From JAALKW01 sp963974485 (GTDB taxonomy: Bacteria > Pseudomonadota > Gammaproteobacteria > Legionellales > Legionellaceae), in assembly GCA_963974485.1 (NCBI GenBank), contig CAXBBS010000011.1, positions 8,450 to 72,449 on the forward strand: a stretch of 64,000 bases of DNA. The letters run 5' to 3'. Position numbers and translations under genes: made by a program. This document shows positions 34,403 through 43,209 of the stretch, piece by piece (positions within the stretch are counted from its first letter, which is position 1; each line of letters starts with the position of its first letter). A model generated the notes under the pieces. That model had not been told where the DNA came from and searched no databases. It worked only from the letters and a program-made list of their open reading frames with translations.

Positions 34403-37400
34403 TTAGCCTGGCCTTTTACCCTTGGGAGCATCATCGTCCGACTCTTCTCCACAAGGTCTTTTCTTAGGATCCTTACTATCATCAAATAATGAAGTTTCAG
34501 CATTCGAACTTGTACTAACCAATTCATCCATAGCAGGTTTTTCCAAACGAGGTTTCTTATGAGAATTCCTATCATCACCGAAAAATGAAAGTCTAGCCTT
34601 CGAATGAGATGATTTAACAGCAGCGTTTTGTTGCTGATCATAATTAATAATTAACTGTCTCATCACATTTATTTCTTCAGGATTTAGGGCCGCGAAGCCC
34701 ACCTGCTGGTAACTATGCATGATCTCTCGTATTTTAATACCAAGCTCAGATTCTGCATGCGCCATATTCAGCAGCTTGTCTTTCATGATATCGAGTAGGC
34801 GACAGAGTTGCTGTTCATTTAAATATTTACTCACAGATTTAAGTTCATAGATATTTAGTATGATGTCAGGTAACTCATCTTTCATGACCTCAAAAACCGA
34901 CGTGCGCTGCTTCGTCGAGAGCGATTGGAGTGCATCTGCAAACGCTGCGCCGTTTTCTAAGATGTTAAAAAGCTTATCGTTCAGAGCTAGAACAACCGCC
35001 GCGCACTGATCGGGCGTAAGGCGCTGAAGAACGGCGCCAAACTGACCGCCATTTTTTATGATGTCAGAAATCTTATCGCTCAGAGCTAGAACAACCGCCG
35101 TGCACTGCAAAGGGCTTAGCCACTTAAGTAAAAGGACCAAATTAGAGCCGTCGTTAATAATATCGGGTAGCTTGGCTTTTATAGCTAGAACAACCGCCGT
35201 GCACTGCTCGGACGTAAGGCGCTGAAGAACGGCGCCAAACTGACCGCCATTTTTTATGATGTCAGAAATCTTATCGCTCAGAGCTAGAACAACCGCCGTG
35301 CACTGCTCGGCCGTAAGGCGCTGAAGAACGACACCAAACTGACCGCCATTTTTAATAATTTCTGGCAGCTTATCGATCATGACTTCATAAACCGCTGTGC
35401 ATTGCTCGGGTGTGAGATACTCGAGTGCAGCTGAAAAATCAAAGCCGTTTTTAATGATTTCAGGCAGCTTATCTTTCATGGCCTCATAAACCGGCGTACG
35501 CTGCTCGGGCGTGAGGGGCTTAAATACATAGCCAAAATCATGGCCATTTTTAATGATATCTAGCAGCGTATCACTCATCGCTAGAAGAACCGCTGTGCAC
35601 TGATCGGACGCAAGGGGCTTAAGTACATGGCCAAAATCATGGCTACTTTTAATGATGTCAGAAAGCTTACCCCTCATTGCCAGAGTAACCTCCGTACACC
35701 ACTGAGGGCTGAGCCGCTTAAGTGTGCGTCCAAAATTCTTTGTATTTGAAATAATGCTAGGTAATTTGTTTTTCATGACCTCATAAACCGAGCTGCGCTG
35801 CTCGGGCGTGAGGTACACAAACACATCCCCAAAATCAATGCCGTTCTGAAAGATGTCAGGCAGCGTCGCTTTCATGGCCTCATAAATCGATGTGCGCTGC
35901 TCACGCGCTAGAGGCTTGAGTACAGCTCTAAAATCTGCGCCGCTTTTAATGATGTCTAGCAGCGTACCACTCATAGCTAGAAGAACCGCGGTGCACTTCG
36001 CAGGCGCTAGAGGCTTGAGTACAGCTACAAAATCTGAGCGTTCTTTAATGATGTCTGGCAGTGTATCGCTCATCGCTAGAATTACCGCGGTGCACTGCTC
36101 GAGCGAGAGGAGCTTAAGTGTGGCTGCAAACTGACGACTGTCGTTTATGATGTCAGAAAGCTTACCGCTCATGACCTGAAGTATCATTTCAATTTTATCG
36201 ACTTGCAGGCTAATCAAGAACGCTGCTATATCTTTCGGCGTTCGAATAAGTTTGTGAACATGTTCCTCTAAAGCATGAAATACCATAGGTAACTTGGCAT
36301 TCGGCGTATCCATGATCAAAAGAACAAGATCATCGAGCCTTGTGAGCTGTTGAATCACCTGTGAACGAACATTATCTTGAGATAAAACTTCAGATAAATC
36401 CTGACCCTCCATCCCCTGCACGATAAAATTTATATCAGCCAGTGATTCAATATGAATCGTGATGCCCAGTTGCCGCAATAACGCTGACGTAACACAAAGA
36501 TTATCTTTTCCAGTGTAAGTATGCGTTTCGAATGCATGCTTTAATTCATCATGTGCTTGATTAAAAGCCTGTATTGATGTTTCAATAATTTCTTGACGTG
36601 TACCCTCGCCTAGAGATACACCTGCAAGCAAGGCATGATGATTTTTCATGGCCGCATACAGCGCTTCACGCCTTGAGCCAATGCAGGTCTGTATAGCGTT
36701 TTCAGCACGAACAGCGCTATCCGCATTAAAAGCCACATCGAAGAGCAAACTTATTTCTTCTTTTATTTTATCCGGAATTTTTAATACTTCTTCTTCAGGG
36801 AGTGCTTGGTAATAATCTCTAAAATTAAGGATTGGCGAGTAAGCTTGTCCTGCCGCATCGACTTGCGTGCCCCGCCCGCCATGCGCATCATTTAATTCCA
36901 ACTGATGAACCAATGTGGTGAGTTGACTTAATAAATGCTCGTCTTCGGTACTTACCTTTTGATAATGTGCTTTGGCTTGGATCACGGCTTCAGTATAAGG
37001 TGAATGCATGGTGAGGCGCTGCCATGCGGCTAAATTAACCTGTTCGTCTGATTCACCCAACTCAAAATCATAATAAGGGTTATAAGGCAGTGCTTCTTTT
37101 TCATCCATCAGTTTTACAGCGGCTATCAGGCCTACGGGATAAAGATAGCGCTTGCTGTCAGATAACACATACGATTTAAGCACCTGCTCAACGGGAAGCT
37201 TTTGTAAATCAGGGTAATCATCTGAAAAAGATTCCAAGGCAAGGCCTGGCATAAGTTTTTCAAGCGGATGATTTGGTGAGATAAGCTTTGCAATGTCTAC
37301 GAAAAATTGCGTGAGCTCTGAATTAGGCAGGGCGGTATAACTCACTGAGGTGCCTTGAATAAGAGGCCAAGCCTCTCGAAATAATACCTCGCAATTCAAT

Positions 37401-37564
37401 AAACACCGTGACTCATCCGTATCATCTTGAAAAATATTAGAAAGTCTTTCAAGTATATAAAGCTTCCAAGCCTCTTCAACATCGGTTTTAAGCGTACGCA
37501 CGTCAGCTACCGATGTATTGCCTGCTAATGCTTGTATACGTGCTTTAATCTCTGCAAAATTCAT
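34403..37564 (-). CDS. Large TPEQ-repeat alpha-solenoid protein with NLS-like tail
   Basis: A 1053-residue protein of unrecognised family. Residues 1-455 form a unique helical domain (start MNFAEIKARIQALAGNTSV) shared with the next protein. Residues 456-950 are fifteen exact 33-residue repeats, for example LTPEQCTAVYEVMIDKLPEI followed by IKNGGQFGVVLQR. Each has a short helix, a loop TPEQ and a longer helix with a mid-helix Pro (KLPEII), the same helical plan and length as TALE repeats, though the loop is not hypervariable. The tail carries RLSFFGDD, HKKPRLEKP and DPKKRP, resembling nuclear localisation signals, between acidic stretches. No signal peptide. It follows the 1460-residue gene after 31 bases, so they are co-transcribed. 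Confidence 0.82.
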   Translation of the reverse strand: MNFAEIKARIQALAGNTSVADVRTLKTDVEEAWKLYILERLSNIFQDDTDESRCLLNCEVLFREAWPLIQGTSVSYTALPNSELTQFFVDIAKLISPNHPLEKLMPGLALESFSDDYPDLQKLPVEQVLKSYVLSDSKRYLYPVGLIAAVKLMDEKEALPYNPYYDFELGESDEQVNLAAWQRLTMHSPYTEAVIQAKAHYQKVSTEDEHLLSQLTTLVHQLELNDAHGGRGTQVDAAGQAYSPILNFRDYYQALPEEEVLKIPDKIKEEISLLFDVAFNADSAVRAENAIQTCIGSRREALYAAMKNHHALLAGVSLGEGTRQEIIETSIQAFNQAHDELKHAFETHTYTGKDNLCVTSALLRQLGITIHIESLADINFIVQGMEGQDLSEVLSQDNVRSQVIQQLTRLDDLVLLIMDTPNAKLPMVFHALEEHVHKLIRTPKDIAAFLISLQVDKIEMILQVMSGKLSDIINDSRQFAATLKLLSLEQCTAVILAMSDTLPDIIKERSDFVAVLKPLAPAKCTAVLLAMSGTLLDIIKSGADFRAVLKPLAREQRTSIYEAMKATLPDIFQNGIDFGDVFVYLTPEQRSSVYEVMKNKLPSIISNTKNFGRTLKRLSPQWCTEVTLAMRGKLSDIIKSSHDFGHVLKPLASDQCTAVLLAMSDTLLDIIKNGHDFGYVFKPLTPEQRTPVYEAMKDKLPEIIKNGFDFSAALEYLTPEQCTAVYEVMIDKLPEIIKNGGQFGVVLQRLTAEQCTAVVLALSDKISDIIKNGGQFGAVLQRLTSEQCTAVVLAIKAKLPDIINDGSNLVLLLKWLSPLQCTAVVLALSDKISDIIKNGGQFGAVLQRLTPDQCAAVVLALNDKLFNILENGAAFADALQSLSTKQRTSVFEVMKDELPDIILNIYELKSVSKYLNEQQLCRLLDIMKDKLLNMAHAESELGIKIREIMHSYQQVGFAALNPEEINVMRQLIINYDQQQNAAVKSSHSKARLSFFGDDRNSHKKPRLEKPAMDELVSTSSNAETSLFDDSKDPKKRPCGEESDDDAPKGKRPG
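34715..36198 (-). repeat. Fifteen 99-bp TPEQ-type coding repeats
   Basis: A continuous in-frame array, 33 residues per unit, of which units 9, 10 and 12 are nearly identical at DNA level (IIKNGGQFGAVLQRLT). This points to recent unit duplication. Confidence 0.85.
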
Positions 37565-37588
37565 GGAATATCTACCTACCCTAAGTTA
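37565..37588 (-). promoter_or_regulatory. Conserved leader of the TPEQ-repeat genes, copy 3
   Basis: Leftward TGTAACTTAGGGTAGGTAG then ATATTCC and ATG. It fills most of the 31-base gap after the upstream gene, so here it can act only as a ribosome-binding leader, not as a full promoter. Confidence 0.6.
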
Positions 37589-37595
37589 CATTTGA

Positions 37596-40500
37596 TTAGC
37601 CTGGCCTTTTATCCTGAGGGATATCATCGTCCGACTCATCTGTCCGAGGTCTTTTCTGAGAACGCTCAGCATCATCACATAATGAAGTTCCAGCTGAATC
37701 TACACGAGGTTTCTTATGAGAATTATTATCATCCCCAAAAAATGAAAGTCTAGCCTTCGACTTAGATGATTTAACAGCGGCGTTTTGTTGCTGATCATAA
37801 CTAATTACTAACTGTCTCATCACATTCATTTCTTCGGGACTCAGGGCCGCGAAGCTCCCCTGCTCGGAGCCATGCATGACCTCGTGTATCTTGATACCAA
37901 GTTCAGACTCTGCATTCACCATACCCAGCAGCTTGTCTTCCATAATATCGAGTAGACGACCGAGTTGCTGTTCATTTAATTTTTCGCTCACATATTTAAG
38001 CTCATAGATTTCTTTTATAATCTCAGGTAGATCATCTTTCATGACCTCAACAAGCACTGTACGCTGATCAGCCGTTAGGCTCTCAAGAGTGCTTCCTAAT
38101 TTAAAGCTATTGTATCGAATGAGTCTAGGCAGCTTATCTTTTATGGCCAGCGTCACTTCCGTGCACTGCTCGGGCGTGAGGTATCGAAGTGCAGACCCAA
38201 AATCCAAGCTTTTTTTAATCATATCAGGCAGTTTATCCTTCATGGCCTCATAAACGCCCGTGCGATGCTCGGGCGTGAGTGACTTGAGTACACCGCCAAA
38301 TTGATGGCCGGTTTTCATCAGTTGAATCATCCTGTCTTTCATAGCTAAAACAACCGCCGCGCTCTGCTCAGGCGCGAGAGGCTTGAGTGCGGCTACAAAC
38401 TGAGGGCCGGTCTTAATGATTTCAGGTAACTTATCGCTCATCGCTCGAATAACCGCTGTGCACTGCTCGGGTGTGAGGTGATGGAGTAGCCAGCCAAAAT
38501 CTGCGCCATTTTTAATGACGCCAGATTGCTTGTCGATCATCGCTAGAATAACCGCCGCGCACTGCTCGGGTGTGAGGTGATGGAGTAGCCAGCCAAAATC
38601 TGCACGTCTTTTAATGATGTCTAGCTGCTTATTGGTCATTGCTAGAATTGCCGCGGTGCACTGCTCGGGCGTTAGAAACTTAAGTACAGTTACAAAATCT
38701 GCGCCGAATTTTATGATTGCAGGCAACCTCGATTTCATGACCTCATAAACCGACGTGCGCTGCAAAGGGCTGAGCCGCTTAAATACATGGCCAAAATCAT
38801 GGCCGTTTTGAATGATTTCAGGTAACTTATCGCTCATCGCTCGAATAACCGCTGTGCACTGCTCGGGCGTGAGGTGCTGGAGTACACGGCGAAAACCATC
38901 GCCGTTTTTGATGATGTCAGAAAGCTTATCGCTCATCGCTAGAATAACCGCCGTGCACTGCTCGGGTGTGAGGAGCAAAAGTACATGTCCAAAATCAGTG
39001 CCATTCTGAATAATGGCTGGCAGCCTCTCTTTCATGACCTCATAAACCGACGTGCGCTGCTCGGATGTAAGTAAAAAAAGAACAGCGCCAAAATGAGCGC
39101 TGTCCTGAATAATCTCACGCAGCTTGTCTTTCATCACCTCATAAACCAACGTTCGCTGCACAGGATTGAGCTGCTTAAGTACATGGCCAAAATCATCGCC
39201 GTTTTTAATGATTTCAGGTAGCTTATCGCTCATCGCTAGAATAACCGCTGTGCACTGCTCGGGTGTGAGAAACAAAAGTGCACGCTCAAAATCAGTGCCG
39301 TTCTGAATGATGTCAGAAAGCTTATCGCTCATCGCTAGAATAACCGCCGTGCACTGCTCGGGTGTGAGAAACAAAAGTGCATGCCCAAAATCAGTGCCGT
39401 TCTGAATGATGGCTGGCAGCCTCTCTTTCATGACCTCATAAACCGACGTACGCTGCTCGGATGTAAGTAAAAAAAGAACAGCGCCAAAATGAGCGCCGTT
39501 CTGAATAATCTCACGCAGCTTGTCTTTCATCACCTCATAAACCGACGTGCGCTGCACAGGATTGAGCCGATTAAGTACATGGCCAAAATCATGGCCGTTT
39601 TTAATGATTTCAGGTAGCTTATCGCTCATCGCTAGAAGAACCGCTGTGCACTGCTCGGGCGCGAGGTACTGAAATACACAGCCGAGATCATGACCGTTTT
39701 TAATGATCTCAGAAAGCTTGTCGCTCATCGCCAGAGTAACCTCTGTACACTCCTGAAGCCTGAGCCGCTTAAGTGCACGGCCAAAATCATCGCTATGTGT
39801 AATGATATAAGTCAATTTATCTTGCGTGAGCTCATAAACCGACCTGCGCTGATCGGGCGTGAGAAAAAAAAGCACAGCGCCAAAGTCAGTGCCATCCTGA
39901 ATAATCTCACGCAGCTTGTCTTTCATCACCTCATAAACCGACGTGCGCTGCTCGCGCGCAAGGAACATAAGCACACCCGCAAAGTCAGTGCCGTTCTGAA
40001 TGATATCAGGCAGCGTCGCTTTCATGGCTTCATAAACAGCCGTACGCTGATCGGGCGTAAGACGGCTAAGTATCCCGTTAAAATTACGAGCACTGTTGGT
40101 GATGGCAGGCAGCGTCTCACGCATGGCCTGAAGTATAACTTCAACTTTATCGACTTGCAGGCTAATCAAGAGTGCTGACAAATCGTTCGGCGTTCGAATG
40201 AGTGCGTGAACGTGCGCCTCTAAAGCATGGAGTACGATGGGTAACTTGGTATTCGGCGTATCCATGATGAAAATAACAAGATCATCAAGCCTTGTAAGCT
40301 GATATATTACCTGTGAACGAATATTATCTTGAGACAATACATCAGCTAAATCTCGACCATCCATCCCTTGAACAATAAAGTTCATATCAGCCAATGATGC
40401 AATGCGAACAGGTATGCCCAGTTGCTGTAGTAAAACTGGCGTCACACCAAGATTATCTTTTCCTGTGTATGTATGCGTCTCGAGTGCATGTTTTAATTCA

Positions 40501-41975
40501 TTGTGTGCTTTGTCAAAAGCCTGCATGGCTGCTTCAATCAGTCCTTGTCGTGCACCCTCGCCTAAGGATATGTCAGCTAGTAAAACTTTATGACTTTGCA
40601 TGGCTGCATACAGCGCTTCGCGCCTTGAGCCAATGCACGTTTCAATAGGATTTTGGGCCCGAACAGAGCTATTCGCATTAAAAGCCACATCAAAAAGCAA
40701 ACTTATTTCTTCTTTTATTTTATCTGGGATTCTTAATACTTCTTCTTCAGGAAGTGCTTGGTAATAATCTCTAAAATTAAGGATTGGGGGGTAAGCCTGT
40801 CCTGCCGCGTCTTCTTGCGTACCCCGTCCGCCATGCGCATCATTTAATTTCAGCTGATGCATTAACGTGGTGAGCTGACTCAGTAAATGTTCATCATCTG
40901 TACTTACCTTTTGATAATGTGCTTTGGCTTGGAGCACAGCTTCTGTATGAGGTGAATGCATGGTAAGACGCTGCCATTCCGCTAAATTAATTTGTTGATC
41001 TGCATGACCTCGTGCATCATCATAATTAGGATTATTAGGCTGTGCTTCTAATGCATCCATCAGGCGTACGTCAGCCATAAGCGATACAGGGTAAAGGTAC
41101 GCCCCGCTGTCCGACAAAATATGGGTGTTTAAAATATCAGCGGCGGATAAATCACCGGTATCACCTTGATAAACACCTGGCATAAGTATGCTGAGGGCAT
41201 TAAAATTCTCCTGCCTTTGTATATCAGCCTCAAGTGTGTCCAGATGTGTTTTAAGACGTTGGGTTGGGTTCACCTCATAGCTATCCGGAACCGCCCTCTC
41301 AGCGCTCCAGCTGGATTGTAATAACTCACTTAATGCTTGATACGTTTTTTGATAGGATTTTTCCGTAGAAATAACCTCAAAGGTTAAATTATTAATCTCT
41401 TGCTTAACCGCTGCGCGCCAAGCAGCGTCAGGACCCGATACGCGCTCAAGGCTTGCGTTCAGCTGTTTAACCCAGAGCGCCAAATTCATGATTGGATTTT
41501 GAGTGTACAGTCTAGGTAGCGGCGTATCTAACGTCCATTGTGATGCTAATAATTCTTGAACTCGGCTGATGCAATCTGATTTTTGATTCAAGTAGTTTGA
41601 CTCAAGCTCAAGCCAAGTTTCTTGATGCGCAGCTAATGCTTGCTGTATATGTGAGCGCCACATGTGGTTGTGATTATCAGCGATCAACGAAGCTAAGTCT
41701 GTTAATATATGCGTGAGTTCCGAATCAGGCATGGCGGTATAACTCACCGCTGTACCCCGAATAAGAAACCAAGTCTCTCGAAGTAATGCCTCGCAATTCA
41801 AGAAACACTGCAACTCATGGGTATTATCCTGAAGGGCGACCGACAATCCTTCAAGTATATAGCGCTGCCAAGCTGCCTCAACATCGGTTCGAAGCGTACG
41901 CACATCAGATACCGATGTATTAGATGTATTAAGTGCTAATGCTTGTACACGCGCTTTAATCTCTGGAAAAATCAT
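37596..41975 (-). CDS. Giant TPEQ-repeat alpha-solenoid protein with NLS-like tail
   Basis: A protein of 1459 residues, the largest of the family. I start at MIFPEIKARVQALALNTS (41,975), aligned with the paralogues; an ATG six codons upstream is also in frame. Residues 1-608 are the N-terminal helical domain, longer than in the 1053-residue paralogue by an insert of about 150 residues. Then come 23 repeats of 33 residues to about residue 1368, with a four-repeat block present twice in tandem. The tail has RLSFFGDD, SHKKPRVDS, SQKRPRTDESDDD and DKRPG: basic clusters beside acidic runs, resembling nuclear localisation signals. No signal peptide or membrane helix. Probably a secreted scaffold or nucleic-acid or protein binder; function unknown. 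Confidence 0.82.
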   Translation of the reverse strand: MIFPEIKARVQALALNTSNTSVSDVRTLRTDVEAAWQRYILEGLSVALQDNTHELQCFLNCEALLRETWFLIRGTAVSYTAMPDSELTHILTDLASLIADNHNHMWRSHIQQALAAHQETWLELESNYLNQKSDCISRVQELLASQWTLDTPLPRLYTQNPIMNLALWVKQLNASLERVSGPDAAWRAAVKQEINNLTFEVISTEKSYQKTYQALSELLQSSWSAERAVPDSYEVNPTQRLKTHLDTLEADIQRQENFNALSILMPGVYQGDTGDLSAADILNTHILSDSGAYLYPVSLMADVRLMDALEAQPNNPNYDDARGHADQQINLAEWQRLTMHSPHTEAVLQAKAHYQKVSTDDEHLLSQLTTLMHQLKLNDAHGGRGTQEDAAGQAYPPILNFRDYYQALPEEEVLRIPDKIKEEISLLFDVAFNANSSVRAQNPIETCIGSRREALYAAMQSHKVLLADISLGEGARQGLIEAAMQAFDKAHNELKHALETHTYTGKDNLGVTPVLLQQLGIPVRIASLADMNFIVQGMDGRDLADVLSQDNIRSQVIYQLTRLDDLVIFIMDTPNTKLPIVLHALEAHVHALIRTPNDLSALLISLQVDKVEVILQAMRETLPAITNSARNFNGILSRLTPDQRTAVYEAMKATLPDIIQNGTDFAGVLMFLAREQRTSVYEVMKDKLREIIQDGTDFGAVLFFLTPDQRRSVYELTQDKLTYIITHSDDFGRALKRLRLQECTEVTLAMSDKLSEIIKNGHDLGCVFQYLAPEQCTAVLLAMSDKLPEIIKNGHDFGHVLNRLNPVQRTSVYEVMKDKLREIIQNGAHFGAVLFLLTSEQRTSVYEVMKERLPAIIQNGTDFGHALLFLTPEQCTAVILAMSDKLSDIIQNGTDFERALLFLTPEQCTAVILAMSDKLPEIIKNGDDFGHVLKQLNPVQRTLVYEVMKDKLREIIQDSAHFGAVLFLLTSEQRTSVYEVMKERLPAIIQNGTDFGHVLLLLTPEQCTAVILAMSDKLSDIIKNGDGFRRVLQHLTPEQCTAVIRAMSDKLPEIIQNGHDFGHVFKRLSPLQRTSVYEVMKSRLPAIIKFGADFVTVLKFLTPEQCTAAILAMTNKQLDIIKRRADFGWLLHHLTPEQCAAVILAMIDKQSGVIKNGADFGWLLHHLTPEQCTAVIRAMSDKLPEIIKTGPQFVAALKPLAPEQSAAVVLAMKDRMIQLMKTGHQFGGVLKSLTPEHRTGVYEAMKDKLPDMIKKSLDFGSALRYLTPEQCTEVTLAIKDKLPRLIRYNSFKLGSTLESLTADQRTVLVEVMKDDLPEIIKEIYELKYVSEKLNEQQLGRLLDIMEDKLLGMVNAESELGIKIHEVMHGSEQGSFAALSPEEMNVMRQLVISYDQQQNAAVKSSKSKARLSFFGDDNNSHKKPRVDSAGTSLCDDAERSQKRPRTDESDDDIPQDKRPG
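37872..40151 (-). repeat. Twenty-three 99-bp TPEQ-type coding repeats
   Basis: A continuous array. Units 6-9 (39,261-39,656) and units 10-13 (38,865-39,260) are a tandem duplication of a 396-bp block, with only scattered differences. Other units differ at the positions after IIKNG and at the start of the short helix. Confidence 0.88.
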
Positions 41976-42040
41976 GAAATAACCACCCATCACTCGATTT
42001 ACTCTTTATATATTGAGTATATCACAAAAAACAGTATGGG

Positions 42041-43168
42041 TTAATTTAGAGCATTAAGAGCAGTGGGGACGCTTACAACATCATGCATGCTTTTAGCAAA
42101 ACCTGCTGCACCAAACAACGTAAGTCCGGTGCCGAATACAAACATTTCGGTTGGATTAGCATGAAAAAATAGACTCAAGCCCAAAGCAATCATGGCAAAT
42201 TGAGCTGGCGGCATACTCAAAATATCATGTGAAAACTGAAACCAACTCGCGATGTATACATCACGCGCTTTTCTATGCCCAACCATCTGAGCCCGCGTTT
42301 TCATCTGATGATAGATTGATTGCTCGGGTATATCTGATAAAAAAGAAGCAATATGCGCGATTACTTCCGTTGGAAGCGTGACGTGCCGCCCTACACCAGC
42401 AACACCGGACGTTTCCATCGGAACCAGTGGAGCAATAACGCGAGCAAGCTCCGGTTCACCGTTGCAACTCAGGTCTAACCGAGTACGCGCCTCGCCGAGT
42501 TCAACCAAAAATCTATCGATTTCTTGTGGCGTTTTATGATTAAAAAATCCATTATTTTTCAAAGTAATAAATTTAATATGCAAGGGTATTATCTGAATAA
42601 AATCACGTAAATCTTGCGGACACATATAACCCAACTGGCTATGACTTAGCTCCAACAAAGTCACGCTTATTGGAATACCCGCAAGAACCCGTGCTAATTG
42701 AGCACTGGTTTTATGACCAAAACCATTGCCAGCTAAAATAAGTGTGTTAACCCCTGCTGAAATACCCGACAAACCTAAGGCTAGCTCATCACTCTTTTTT
42801 TTATATAAATCATTTCCACTCAAATCAAGTGAAGTTACAGTATCTGGAAGACCGGCCAAAGCTCGGGCTAATTCAGCCCCGGATTTTAAATATAAATCGC
42901 ACATAGAAAAATCAACCGACGTTACATGTGCAGGAATACTCGCAAAGGCTACAGCCAATTCAGCGCCGGTTTTATTTTCAAACTCGTTCAGGCTTAAATC
43001 AAGCGACACTACGCTTTGAGGGATAGCCTCAAAAATATGCTCGAGCTGAGTGTAATTATTTGCATATAACCCACCTCCACTTAAGCTAAGCTTGCTTACG
43101 CCAGCAGGTATGCCAGCTAACGCATCATATATAGAGGTGTCCTTCTGAATAACTAAATAGTGACGCAT
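42041..43168 (-). CDS. Leucine-rich repeat protein with F-box-like motif and C-terminal membrane segment
   Basis: A 375-residue protein. Residues 15-230 hold about six LRRs of 31-33 residues in the ribonuclease-inhibitor style (SVVSLDLSLNEFENKTGAEL, TVTSLDLSGNDLYKKKSDEL), common in Legionella effectors. Residues 265-281, LPTEVIAHIASFLSDIP, resemble an F-box start, which would recruit a host SCF ubiquitin ligase through Skp1. Residues 318-355 contain one or two hydrophobic helices (FAMIALGLSLFFHANP, MFVFGTGLTLFGAAGFA). An LRR plus F-box-like layout is typical of secreted host-directed proteins, but activity is unproven. It lies 42 bases after the kinase gene and about 65 before the giant repeat gene, all leftward. 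Confidence 0.78.
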   Translation of the reverse strand: MRHYLVIQKDTSIYDALAGIPAGVSKLSLSGGGLYANNYTQLEHIFEAIPQSVVSLDLSLNEFENKTGAELAVAFASIPAHVTSVDFSMCDLYLKSGAELARALAGLPDTVTSLDLSGNDLYKKKSDELALGLSGISAGVNTLILAGNGFGHKTSAQLARVLAGIPISVTLLELSHSQLGYMCPQDLRDFIQIIPLHIKFITLKNNGFFNHKTPQEIDRFLVELGEARTRLDLSCNGEPELARVIAPLVPMETSGVAGVGRHVTLPTEVIAHIASFLSDIPEQSIYHQMKTRAQMVGHRKARDVYIASWFQFSHDILSMPPAQFAMIALGLSLFFHANPTEMFVFGTGLTLFGAAGFAKSMHDVVSVPTALNALN

Positions 43169-43209
43169 CCTAACATCCTAATATATCAGGAAGGCCGTCC
43201 CTGACATGC

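Noticed and set aside
35892..36134. Opposite-strand open frames across the TPEQ arrays (also at 33,748, 38,812 and 39,690)
   Set aside because: They are shadows of the repeat code: periodic, without ribosome sites, and with unnatural composition.
34715..40151. Regular 99-bp periodicity that might suggest a CRISPR or satellite array
   Set aside because: The period is an exact multiple of three, one frame stays open over the whole stretch and units differ mostly at the protein level as coding repeats do. There are no short direct repeats with unique spacers.
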